20,040 nt of DNA, taken from positions 1 through 20,040 of IMG/VR virus record IMGVR_UViG_3300009175_001425; one strand, given 5' to 3'. How positions within the stretch are numbered: the first letter of the stretch is position 1; every line of letters begins with the position of its first letter. Below are positions 12,088-19,344 of this stretch, piece after piece. The notes beneath the pieces were generated by a model. That model was not told the DNA's origin, searched no databases, and saw only the letters and a list, made by a program, of their open reading frames with translations. The DNA is from a virus. A program made the position numbers and the translations under genes.

Positions 12088-12534
12088 TTACCAAGCAATC
12101 ATCGGGGCTTTTTCAAAATAAATCGTCACGACCACAGTGTTTTTGTTGGTCGTACATCCCGCATCAGTCACACTCATTTTGGTTGTCCCACCGAGAGACA
12201 CACGCGATACAGACGCATTGGTCAACACTGCCCCTGTCGCATCCGTAGGAGCAAAACGAGGTCTCACAACCTTATTGCCAACCAACCCGGAGAGATTTAC
12301 AAACACCTCGGTTGCCGTATCCCCAACATAATTTGCAACTGTCACCGTTGAGGTTGCCCCAGCAGATTGACAAACCTCAATCTTGTCCAACACCCCCGAG
12401 ACGGGAATTGCGGAACTAATAGCAATAGGTTGTCCGTTGGTAACAGTAATGGACATCGTTTGAGTCCCAGCCATTGCCACACCCGCCACACCCGCCATAA
12501 ACACCAATCCAGAAATCAGAGATACAATTTTCAT
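12088..12534 (-). CDS. Signal-peptide protein inside the head gene cluster
   Basis: The 148-aa product begins MKIVSLISGLVFMAGVAGVA with MAGTQ following, a textbook Sec signal peptide with cleavage after AMA. The mature part is beta-rich (TMSITVTNGQPIAISSAIPV, VFVNLSGLVGNKVVRPRF) and ends in a strand (NKNTVVVTIYFEK). It contains two Cys that could form a disulfide. I do not recognise a family. It lies between the S49 protease and scaffold genes, where lambda would carry head genes, and no other gene there encodes a decoration protein. It may be a secreted accessory (moron) gene or an unusual virion protein. A conserved intergenic motif lies just upstream at 12573-12613. Confidence 0.6.
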   Translation of the reverse strand: MKIVSLISGLVFMAGVAGVAMAGTQTMSITVTNGQPIAISSAIPVSGVLDKIEVCQSAGATSTVTVANYVGDTATEVFVNLSGLVGNKVVRPRFAPTDATGAVLTNASVSRVSLGGTTKMSVTDAGCTTNKNTVVVTIYFEKAPMIAW

Positions 12535-12572
12535 TTTTTATTTTTCCTATATTAACAGTTAATCTAATCAAT

Positions 12573-12613
12573 CCCACAAACATTTATTCGCCTAATCTTT
12601 GAGAATTACTTAT
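12573..12613 (-). promoter_or_regulatory. Conserved intergenic motif, copy 2
   Basis: This 41-bp segment is almost identical to 15386-15427 (one substitution, one 1-bp indel) and shares the 19-bp core GGCGWATAAATGYTTGTGG (12592-12574 on the minus strand) with 4454-4436. It starts at the stop codon of the protease gene and ends about 40 bp before the next ATG. Long identity in a non-coding place argues for a shared function, such as a late promoter or RNA processing site. Confidence 0.6.
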
Positions 12614-13475
12614 TACCTGTTTTACCCAGCCACATAACATCAAGTAGGGCTTGGTCAAAAGAGGCTATCTCATCTATCAACCCATTCAATTTTGCCTCTC
12701 CGGTGTCAAAGGACTGCCCCTGCATCACATCAGGATTGATTGTCCTGCCCCGTCCCTCATTAACAGTTGCCCGAAATTGGGCACCCGTCTTGTCAACCTT
12801 TGCCTGTAACATCGCCCGTTGCTCTTCTGACAATGCCGTCCCTGGAGTTCCCATTCCCTTGTTCTTCCCACTTTTAAAAAGTTCTACTTTGATACCAGCC
12901 ATTTCTGCCGCCCTCGAATAATCCAACAACGCCAGATACACACCGATAGACCCAACTTGAGCGGACGGCAGGGCATAAATATAGGTGGCTTGAGATGCGA
13001 TGTAATACGCGGCGGAACACATCTGTCCATCAGCATACGCAATAACAGGCTTGATATTTTTTGCCCGTCTAACTGCCTCTGCCGCCTCCGGGACACCCGT
13101 TACTGTTCCCCCCGGACTGTCAAAATTAAACAGAATTGAATCAATCTCATCGTCATCAGCCGCCGTATTTACCAATCGTTCAAAAATATCAATCGATGTA
13201 ACACCCGAGGAATAAAGAACATCGTCAAATTTTCTGCCAATGACGCCCTCGCACGGTATTACGGCAGTGGAATTGCCCAAAACTTGGAATGCTTTCTTGG
13301 CGGGATTCTGCCCATACGATTGGGCTTTGATATGTTGGTCCGCTTCTGCCTGTCCCCCAAAACCGTGCGCCTTGACAATATCCGTCAATGTCCTGTGCAT
13401 CTCAGGAGTAATCAAAAACTGTTCATTCATCAATGCAGTCATTACTCGTATAAGTTTACAATTCGTTGTAATCAT
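12606..13475 (-). CDS. S49 family capsid maturation protease (gpC-like)
   Basis: The 289-aa product has the SppA/gpC fold markers in order. A strand AVIPCEGVIG lies at residues 71-80, ILFNFDSPGGTVTGV at 114-128 and IAYADGQMCSAAYYIASQAT at 145-164, with Ser154 as the likely nucleophile. QVGSIGVYLALLDYS follows, then VELFKSGKNKGMGTP at 197-211, where a lysine (201-206) should be the general base. It cleaves scaffold and portal-linked proteins during prohead maturation in lambda-like phages. The start overlaps the portal stop by 4 bp (ATGA), placing portal and protease as in lambda B-C. No scaffold domain is fused at its C terminus; the scaffold is a separate gene downstream. Confidence 0.88.
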   Translation of the reverse strand: MITTNCKLIRVMTALMNEQFLITPEMHRTLTDIVKAHGFGGQAEADQHIKAQSYGQNPAKKAFQVLGNSTAVIPCEGVIGRKFDDVLYSSGVTSIDIFERLVNTAADDDEIDSILFNFDSPGGTVTGVPEAAEAVRRAKNIKPVIAYADGQMCSAAYYIASQATYIYALPSAQVGSIGVYLALLDYSRAAEMAGIKVELFKSGKNKGMGTPGTALSEEQRAMLQAKVDKTGAQFRATVNEGRGRTINPDVMQGQSFDTGEAKLNGLIDEIASFDQALLDVMWLGKTGNK

Positions 13476-14986
13476 TTTGTTTCTTCCCTTCCACTTTCAC
13501 CGTCTGCAATCCCTTTTGCCTCTGCCTGTCCCGGTATCTGTGCGTTAATCAAACTATTAGGTGGCAATCCTTTTTCTAATTCGATTTTATGTGCCATTAA
13601 TAGAATGTCCGCTTTCTCATTCAACACATCCTCTAACTCCCGTCCTCGTCTCCGCGCTGCTTCTGTCAACGGTTGTAATGCGAGTTGGTGCAATAATATG
13701 TCGTTGTTGGTTCTGTCTTTCTCATCGATATGGAGTTCGGCATCCACAGAGTTCCATTCGACTTTTCGCCATTCGCTGACACCCAAACTGTTTGTAGGTG
13801 CCGGCGACAATTGACCGCCAACACGCATTTCTTTTGCGATTCTCCAATTCCAAAGTCGCTGATTGAAATTCTGGTTTAACCAAAACTGCCAGTTCCTACG
13901 GATTTGATTCACAAAAAGGAGGACGCCTTTCTGTCTGGAAAAATCCAAAGCGGAAAAATCAAAAGCAAAAAACTCGTATGGCAAATTTAAAGCACTCGCA
14001 ATCAGCATCATCTGGAATTTTAAATACGGAACTTGATTGCTGTCTGGAATATTCAGACTCGGAAACACCACATCCTCCTGCGGAAAAAGGCTCATAATCT
14101 GCCCAAAATCGGTTTTCCAAACATCTCGTTTGCCAGTGGGAGTAGTCACAGTAGACCCACGCGGTTGCATATTGGGAGCCTGTCCGGTCAGTTTTTTCAT
14201 AAACCCGATTATCTGTGACCGGGCTTTAGCATTGTTGAGAACATAGGTATTGAGTTCTCCGATGTCAGACAAAATTGGGATAACAGATGACAGGTCGGGG
14301 ATTTCCCTACCCTGGTCCATGCGATGACCGCGACGGATTACAGGCAACATATTTTCACGCGGAACAAATCGTTCACTGTGCGTATCGCTAAACCCGCCAT
14401 TAGTGTCCCTATCGTGTACCCAATAACCCAGTGTTACACCGCTACTACGATCGTATTTGACCCCATCAACAAAATCTTTTGCCTTATCAACATCACTGGG
14501 ATCTCTAATCCTCTCGCACTCAATCGGTCGTATCTGTCCACCCTCCAACAACTCGAAATATGTCCCTCCTACCACCGGTCTAGAGCCAACTATTATCGCC
14601 TGCAAATCGACAAGCGTTGACCGTTTCCGAATGTCACAGGTTTCAGAATAATCTTTCCAGAAATCCTCCGATGCCCTGTTCCAACCTTTATCTGTTGTAC
14701 GCGCCCTCGGTAACAATCCACTACCGACAAAAAAAGTTTCAATCCTCGTTGTGCACCCAGCAACAACAGGATTATTTCTCTGTAAATCCTGCCCTTTTAG
14801 CCGAATCCATTGCCGTGTAAGGTCGCCACCAACAAGATTTTCCTCATCAAGGGGCTGCATCCTGCCCCAGCCTAAATCTTTTCTGTACCTGGATGATTCG
14901 GCGGAGTCGTAACCCAACCCCAGAATATGACCGATTCCGTTTTTAAGGCGCGTTGAGAATGGAGGAACTAATGGGTTGTTACTCAT
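13472..14986 (-). CDS. Lambda-type portal protein
   Basis: The 504-aa product carries the lambda/gpB portal landmarks. KGQDLQRNNPVVAGCTTRIE at about residues 63-82 leads into FFVGSGLLPR. A domain with GYWVHDRDTNGG and the FVPRENMLPVIRRGHRMDQG block precedes GREIPDLSSVIPILSDIGEL and a helix with AKARSQIIGFMKKL. Near residue 330-370, VPYLKFQMMLIASALNLPYE followed by FFAFDFSALDFSRQKGVLLF is the highly typical region ahead of the long helical stem. The portal forms the dodecameric channel for DNA packaging at one capsid vertex. Start and stop overlap both neighbours by 4 bp. Identity is confident. Confidence 0.92.
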   Translation of the reverse strand: MSNNPLVPPFSTRLKNGIGHILGLGYDSAESSRYRKDLGWGRMQPLDEENLVGGDLTRQWIRLKGQDLQRNNPVVAGCTTRIETFFVGSGLLPRARTTDKGWNRASEDFWKDYSETCDIRKRSTLVDLQAIIVGSRPVVGGTYFELLEGGQIRPIECERIRDPSDVDKAKDFVDGVKYDRSSGVTLGYWVHDRDTNGGFSDTHSERFVPRENMLPVIRRGHRMDQGREIPDLSSVIPILSDIGELNTYVLNNAKARSQIIGFMKKLTGQAPNMQPRGSTVTTPTGKRDVWKTDFGQIMSLFPQEDVVFPSLNIPDSNQVPYLKFQMMLIASALNLPYEFFAFDFSALDFSRQKGVLLFVNQIRRNWQFWLNQNFNQRLWNWRIAKEMRVGGQLSPAPTNSLGVSEWRKVEWNSVDAELHIDEKDRTNNDILLHQLALQPLTEAARRRGRELEDVLNEKADILLMAHKIELEKGLPPNSLINAQIPGQAEAKGIADGESGREETK

Positions 14987-15330
14987 ACGGTCACATTACC
15001 CCCACCAGCAAAAGGCATTGTGTTGGTGTAAAATCCCCGCATATCAATCAGGGTTACACCACGCATCCACAGGAAATCCTTAATTTGTGCCATTAAATGA
15101 TTCTCCTGCGTTTCCAATGTCGGGATTGAAATTTTGGTTACACTCCTACCATTTAAAGTATAACTAGACATAGTCCCAGACCGTAGAGAATCCAATGCCA
15201 ACCTGACTGGTTGCCAACTCTCGATTAGTGTCAGACATTCGAATTTATCCAACTCATTAGGCAGTTGATATGCCTGGTCTGTCAGATAATGTGCTAAATC
15301 CTGCAATTTGCTGGTACTGGGTATTGTCAT
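14983..15330 (-). CDS. Small head-tail joining protein (gpW-like position)
   Basis: The 115-aa product lies between large terminase and portal, the position of gpW in lambda. Helical segments (KLQDLAHYLTDQAYQLPNEL, IESWQPVRLALDSLRSGTMS) are followed by YTLNGRSVTKISIPTLETQE, and the latter resembles the gpW-type 'Y..nGrsvt...l..L...i' stretch before a helix (NHLMAQIKDFLWMRG). It is longer than gpW (68 aa), so homology is uncertain. Stop and portal start overlap by 4 bp. Its Shine-Dalgarno GGGGA is inside the hairpin at 15335-15359, suggesting structural control of its translation. A short 110-bp gap separates it from the terminase gene. Confidence 0.55.
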   Translation of the reverse strand: MTIPSTSKLQDLAHYLTDQAYQLPNELDKFECLTLIESWQPVRLALDSLRSGTMSSYTLNGRSVTKISIPTLETQENHLMAQIKDFLWMRGVTLIDMRGFYTNTMPFAGGGNVTV

Positions 15331-15334
15331 TTTT

Positions 15335-15359
15335 ATTCCCCTAAAAGTTTTTAGGGAAT
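15335..15359 (-). promoter_or_regulatory. Hairpin that covers the ribosome binding site of the gpW-position gene
   Basis: On the minus strand CCCTAAAA and TTTTAGGG pair around a two-base AC centre, with further ATT/AAT pairing outside (arms within 15359-15335). The 3' arm includes AGGGGA, the only good Shine-Dalgarno for the ATG at 15330. No U run follows, so it is not a terminator. The structure could limit initiation until unfolded. Confidence 0.5.
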
Positions 15360-15385
15360 GACAAATTGAAAAATGCTACTCATTC

Positions 15386-15427
15386 CCCACAAGCATTTAT
15401 TCGCCTAATCTTTGAGGAATTACTTAT
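15386..15427 (-). promoter_or_regulatory. Conserved intergenic motif, copy 1
   Basis: The minus strand carries GGCGAATAAATGCTTGTGG at 15405-15387 inside a 42-bp segment that is nearly identical to 12573-12613. It lies in the 110-bp gap between the large terminase stop and the gpW-position gene, where lambda-like phages usually have no gap. An AAATGCT/AGCATTT inverted repeat overlaps its downstream edge. It may be a late promoter or processing site; the three copies are compared in the findings. Confidence 0.6.
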
Positions 15428-15440
15428 GACTAGAATTGTA

Positions 15441-17219
15441 TTAGGCTATCTTTAAATCTATCGCCACGGGATAGAACCCCGTCCATATCGCCCCACACAG
15501 ACATAGACACTCTGTATCCCAACTGTGTTCAGGTCGATTCAGCGGATTTAGCCAGATGCCATTAACACACCTCTCCGCGCTCATTTGCTGGCAATAATCT
15601 GATTTTCCCGAATACCCCGTTGGCACCAGCCAACGCCGCCCATTCTTTTTCAACAACTCGACCAAAATATCCTTCAACCCGTTCGGGTCGATGTTCAGGG
15701 TCGTAATTTCCCGACCCTGCCCCTGTCCCGCTTTCCCGACATCAATATCGAGGGTTTGCACACTGTAGATTGACCGTGCCCGGGTGGTCACGCCCTGACA
15801 CGGCACATACCCCTGATGCGCATACGCAAATTCCTGGATTTCCCGGGTCCGATATCTCTGGTCGATAAAAATATATTTGGCACCAAACTGGTCTGCCATT
15901 TTTTCCAAACTAGTTAACGACTCAACTGTCCCATTCCAGAGCAAACCCGAATCCCCAGAACGATGGTACTGGCGGAATGTGGCAACTAGATAATTTTTCT
16001 GAACGTCAACACCCGCCAGAATTATGGAATCTGATGGGTCATCATATTGCCCAGAATACAATGGCACTGATAACCACTGGGTCCCCTCTGCATATTCTCC
16101 CTCCAACCCCAAAAACTCACTGTCTAATACCCTGTTGTCATATCGCACATAGGGTTGCCCACACTCCGCATTTACAAAATCTTGAAGACAAGATTTTGAT
16201 GTTTGGGCTTTTAACCAGCCAGTTGCCAGATAACTCGTTGTTACAAATTTTGAAAGCCACGCCGGAAACCAGAACGATTGACATTTAGGGTCTCGGGCTT
16301 GTTCTGTGGGCTCCCAGATACCATTATCTATTGCATTCCAGCGTTGCTCATCTGTCCACGGTTTATGGCAATGGGGACATAGATAATGTGCATTTTTCAC
16401 CGCCTCCGCCGGATTCAACTTAGCCAAATCCATATCAATTTTAAAATTTTTCCATTCCAAAATCTGCATTGTTCCACAATGTATGCAGGGGACTTTTAGT
16501 TTCCTCTGGTCCCCATTGCTATATGCCTCTGCGATACCCCCAGTATCATCTGTCGGAGTTGATATGCGGATAATTTTTGCCTGTCCCTTTTTCTTGTAAG
16601 TTTTTGTCCGCTGGATTGCTAATGCCGCCGCGCCTGCCTCTGGATTTGTCCCACCCTTTTTTGCAGACTGATTATTTTGCAAACCGAATGACCGGGGAAA
16701 TTTATCCTCCTCATCCAAAATTAATCTCCTAATCGGTTTTGACGCCAATCGACTCGGGCTGTTTGCACCTACCCAATACACACCAGCCCCATTGATGCGC
16801 TGATAAGTTGCGGTCCAATCCCGTCTGCGGTCTGTTGGCATATACCGTTGCAATTTGTGACTATCCTCAAACATTGGCTGCCAGGTCTCTTTCGATTTGT
16901 CCCGAGCATCGTTGGCGGACGGCATCACTATCAGGGCGGATGATGGGTCGACGGCTTGTGATTTTGCCAGCCACGCGTATGTGGTAGTCGTCACCGCCGT
17001 CTGAGCACCTTTCATAATCACAACACTCTCGACCGATAGACTATCCATTGCCTCCAATGGTCCCCCCGGGCGACACAAAGCCTCCACGTTGGTTCGCCGC
17101 CATTGCCCCGGCTCCGATGTCGGTATCCTCGGTGATAGATAGATATGTTCCGCCGCCCACGCCGGTGTGTCGTATTGTTTTACGACCTGTACAAATCTAA
17201 ATGGATTATAATTGTGCAT
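15441..17219 (-). CDS. Terminase large subunit, GpA family
   Basis: The 592-aa product shows the GpA-type ATPase and nuclease layout. The ATP-binding P-loop region is SVVIMKGAQTAVTTTTYAWL near residues 65-83, an atypical form of the kind seen in lambda gpA. LIVMPSANDARDKSKETWQP (97-116) follows, then Walker B RRLILDEEDKFP (164-175) and a Ser/Thr coupling segment ISTPTDD. Two Cys pairs (C245-x2-C248 and C281-x2-C284) suggest a zinc site. The nuclease domain begins at about GVDVQKNYLVATF (403-415) with the acidic FIDQRYR at 451-457. It drives headful or cos packaging with the Nu1-like subunit upstream. The methyltransferase gene stops 5 bp upstream of its start. Identity is confident. Confidence 0.92.
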   Translation of the reverse strand: MHNYNPFRFVQVVKQYDTPAWAAEHIYLSPRIPTSEPGQWRRTNVEALCRPGGPLEAMDSLSVESVVIMKGAQTAVTTTTYAWLAKSQAVDPSSALIVMPSANDARDKSKETWQPMFEDSHKLQRYMPTDRRRDWTATYQRINGAGVYWVGANSPSRLASKPIRRLILDEEDKFPRSFGLQNNQSAKKGGTNPEAGAAALAIQRTKTYKKKGQAKIIRISTPTDDTGGIAEAYSNGDQRKLKVPCIHCGTMQILEWKNFKIDMDLAKLNPAEAVKNAHYLCPHCHKPWTDEQRWNAIDNGIWEPTEQARDPKCQSFWFPAWLSKFVTTSYLATGWLKAQTSKSCLQDFVNAECGQPYVRYDNRVLDSEFLGLEGEYAEGTQWLSVPLYSGQYDDPSDSIILAGVDVQKNYLVATFRQYHRSGDSGLLWNGTVESLTSLEKMADQFGAKYIFIDQRYRTREIQEFAYAHQGYVPCQGVTTRARSIYSVQTLDIDVGKAGQGQGREITTLNIDPNGLKDILVELLKKNGRRWLVPTGYSGKSDYCQQMSAERCVNGIWLNPLNRPEHSWDTECLCLCGAIWTGFYPVAIDLKIA

Positions 17220-17224
17220 TTATA

Positions 17225-17992
17225 CTAATTAGATTTGTGAATAACAATGAGTTTTGCGGCAACCATAGTCCCGGATGCCTTAAAAGTGCCCGCTGGTAGG
17301 TCTATAACCTCTGCGTTGGTATCCATCAAAAATTCGCCGAACTTTTCAGTCTTTTTGTCATTACGATATGAGATTCCTGCCTCGCAAATTGAAACGAGAG
17401 TGCCCCACGGTTTTAAGAATTTAAAGGCGTGTAGAATATGTGCCAATGCCTGATGTTTTGAGAAAGGTGGATTCATAATGACAGCGTCAAACTTTTCTTC
17501 AGGAACCTGTTGTAGAAAATCGCCTTGAATTAACTCAATACTAGGATATCGCTCACGGATTATGTCACAGTTAATCGTGTTGAGTTCTACCGCTGTCACA
17601 CTGGATGTAATTGGATAGACCTCATCAATGATAGCCCCCTGTCCCGCTGATGGTTCTACCACATTGCTATCCGCTGTTATTCCCGCATATTGGACCATTC
17701 TCTCCGCCAGATTTTTAGGCGTAGGAAAAAATTGAAATATCTGTTGCTCTGATTTGACGCTTTCCCCCGTCTCGATTTTCCCAATCAATATTCCCAATTT
17801 CTCTGCTGGGTTTTCATTTTTCGCAAAAATAAATCCCCCCTTTCCCCGACTCCATTTTCCTCCGATAAAAGACAAAGCCCTAGATACTTCCAAGTATAAG
17901 TCCCTCTCTAATACAATGTTAGGCAATATCACCACATCATTCTCAATTGTTGTTTTGACTAATACCTCAATAGCCTCATTACTCAATTTCAT
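17225..17992 (-). CDS. Orphan N6-adenine DNA methyltransferase
   Basis: The 255-aa product has the class I methyltransferase core. QFFPTP (87-92) is followed by the SAM-binding motif VVEPSAGQGAIID (111-123), an acidic motif II position (AVELN), GDF (157-159) and the catalytic NPPF at 174-177. This motif is diagnostic of N6-adenine DNA methylation. The N-terminal about 80 residues (GGKWSRGKGGFIFAKN) resemble the small module often fused to phage methyltransferases. No restriction endonuclease is nearby, so it is probably an orphan enzyme protecting phage DNA or marking packaging substrate. It lies between the two terminase subunits; its start overlaps the small terminase stop by 14 bp. Target recognition cannot be read from the sequence. 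Confidence 0.88.
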   Translation of the reverse strand: MKLSNEAIEVLVKTTIENDVVILPNIVLERDLYLEVSRALSFIGGKWSRGKGGFIFAKNENPAEKLGILIGKIETGESVKSEQQIFQFFPTPKNLAERMVQYAGITADSNVVEPSAGQGAIIDEVYPITSSVTAVELNTINCDIIRERYPSIELIQGDFLQQVPEEKFDAVIMNPPFSKHQALAHILHAFKFLKPWGTLVSICEAGISYRNDKKTEKFGEFLMDTNAEVIDLPAGTFKASGTMVAAKLIVIHKSN

Positions 17993-18392
17993 CTGGGTCC
18001 CCCTTTATTTCATTTTCTATGGTTTTTTCTTTAGTTTCTAACAATATATTAACTTCTGGAACTAAACCACCCGCTGTCCACCCGGTTACAATCTCACCCA
18101 CAACACCCACAACTGCCTGCCGCACCTCCTCCGCTGACAATGTCCTGCCTCCCAATATCCCAGCCAATCTCTGGGGTAGTGCGCCAAACAAATCACTCTG
18201 GATGACCTCCGCCGCTTCTTTCAGCCCTGCGTTTACAACCTGTTTTGACACCAAACTGCCCTGTAATTTTTTTAACTCTGTTTTAGCCCTCTCGCTGTGG
18301 TAATAATCGAGCCGTTGCCGCGGGGTCATCTCCTCAATGATTTTTTTCAGAGGATATTTTGGCAGTGTTCCAAAATTACTATATGCAGTCAT
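17979..18392 (-). CDS. Terminase small subunit, Nu1-like
   Basis: The 137-aa product contains a helical domain: RQRLDYYHSERAKTELKKLQ, then GSLVSKQVVNAGLKEAAEVI, and DLFGALPQRLAGILGGRT followed by SAEEVRQAVVGVVGEIVTGW. The run 'l..lP.rla..l.g....ev...v..ev...l' is the C-terminal core of Nu1-type small terminases, which recognise the cos site and recruit the large subunit. The usual N-terminal winged helix is not obvious, since only about 25 residues precede the conserved part, so DNA recognition may differ. It lies between the cos-like segment upstream and the methyltransferase and large terminase downstream. A 14-bp overlap couples it to the methyltransferase. Function is well supported by order and pattern. 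Confidence 0.75.
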   Translation of the reverse strand: MTAYSNFGTLPKYPLKKIIEEMTPRQRLDYYHSERAKTELKKLQGSLVSKQVVNAGLKEAAEVIQSDLFGALPQRLAGILGGRTLSAEEVRQAVVGVVGEIVTGWTAGGLVPEVNILLETKEKTIENEIKGDPDEIE

Positions 18393-18612
18393 AACTTCTT
18401 CTCTTTCAATGATTTAACGATTAATTACCCATTAGTCATCATTAGTTGTGGTTTTGGAGGTCAGAATTGATTGAGGAGGGTGCCACGGCACCTGCGAGGC
18501 TCCCCACCCCCTCGGAGAGTACCTATACGGGGGGGGGCATATCCTCTGTCCCTCATCCTGTCTATGTATTAGATATGTATTAATTATCATTTAACATCTC
18601 CCCTTAATCCAC
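18393..18612. other. Gap with GC-rich cos-like segment upstream of the terminase genes
   Basis: No gene is visible in these 220 bp. A GC-rich core (about 18473-18538) stands out between AT-rich flanks. It holds GGTGCC (18479-18484) and GGCACC (18487-18492) as a near-continuous dyad, a CCTGCGAGG segment, a C-rich block and nine consecutive G at 18529-18537. CATTAGT occurs twice with a 10-bp period at 18430 and 18440, like small-subunit binding repeats. In lambda-like phages the packaging site cos lies in this place, just upstream of the small terminase gene. The exact nick positions cannot be set from sequence. Confidence 0.5.
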
Positions 18613-19293
18613 TCATCCCATATTGCCAATTAGATGGATGACCTCCTGCCTCAATCGGGCTCTGGCTTTTGTTTTGACGGTTGCCATTATGGTGGCAACC
18701 CGTGAGGTGGGAATGCCTAGAGTGGTTGCAACCACCCGATATGTCGGACAACCCATATCATTGTATTTTTTAAAGATTTCCCGCTCCTCCGGAATTAGAT
18801 CGTTATCCATCAACAGCCCAATCATCTCACGGGTATAAATTGCCAACTCTGTGTTATCGCTGGTGCGGATTTCCGCATCTGCGTTGGGGTCATCCAATCT
18901 GACTGGCGCAATATGCCCCATATCACGGCAGTGGTTTGTGCGTGTGACACTAGATGTCGAGTTGTGGATATGACCCATCATCGCCATTGGTCCAGCCCGC
19001 ACAACGTCCCGGCATTTGTTATGTGCTATTACAGATACCCATGTCGTCCATTGTACATTTTTCAAAGGGTTAAATTTTTTGACATCTTTGATAATTGCGG
19101 CATTGCAAATCTGCACCAGATCGTCTCGTGATATTGCGGGGTCTTGTATTTTGTGGATATAAATGGCTGTCACAATTCCGATTGGTGGGGCGGCATAATC
19201 CAATAATGTTGATAATGCCCGTTGATATGTCAGAGAGGTAGAATCTCTAGTCCTGATTATCTCAATCAAATTATTGATTTCCGTTTTACCCAT
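18613..19293 (-). CDS. Sigma-70 family-like protein, paralogue 2
   Basis: The 226-aa product has sigma-like order. DPAISRDDLVQICNAA (51-66) is followed by a helix with KKFNPLKNVQWTTWVSVIAH (72-91) and NKCRDVVRAGP, matching region 2 ('f.p..~~f.tWl..i.rn...d..R'). C-terminal LIPEEREIFKKYNDMGCPTY (166-185), VVATTLGIPTSRVATIM (187-203) and KTKARARLRQ form a region-4-type helix-turn-helix. It shares KTEINNLIE, DPA-S--DLVQ, GP and VRLD positions with the protein at 19345-20040, so the two are paralogues. The middle about 60 residues are a divergent linker. GGGGGAG lies upstream of the start. Role: likely directs RNA polymerase to phage late promoters. Confidence 0.7.
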   Translation of the reverse strand: MGKTEINNLIEIIRTRDSTSLTYQRALSTLLDYAAPPIGIVTAIYIHKIQDPAISRDDLVQICNAAIIKDVKKFNPLKNVQWTTWVSVIAHNKCRDVVRAGPMAMMGHIHNSTSSVTRTNHCRDMGHIAPVRLDDPNADAEIRTSDNTELAIYTREMIGLLMDNDLIPEEREIFKKYNDMGCPTYRVVATTLGIPTSRVATIMATVKTKARARLRQEVIHLIGNMG

Positions 19294-19344
19294 TTCCGTT
19301 CTCCCCCTGATTATGTTTAATTCGATTGTAGTATTGTATCTATA

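Noticed and set aside
12957-13814. Several plus-strand frames over portal and protease genes
   Set aside because: They overlap strongly supported minus-strand genes and show no domain features or ribosome sites.
15371-15397. AAATGCT/AGCATTT inverted repeat as a terminator after the large terminase
   Set aside because: The stem is weak and interrupted and only a short U tract follows. It overlaps the conserved motif instead.
18473-18538. GC-rich segment as a terminator for the sigma genes
   Set aside because: No U tract follows the dyad on the minus strand. Position before the small terminase fits cos better.
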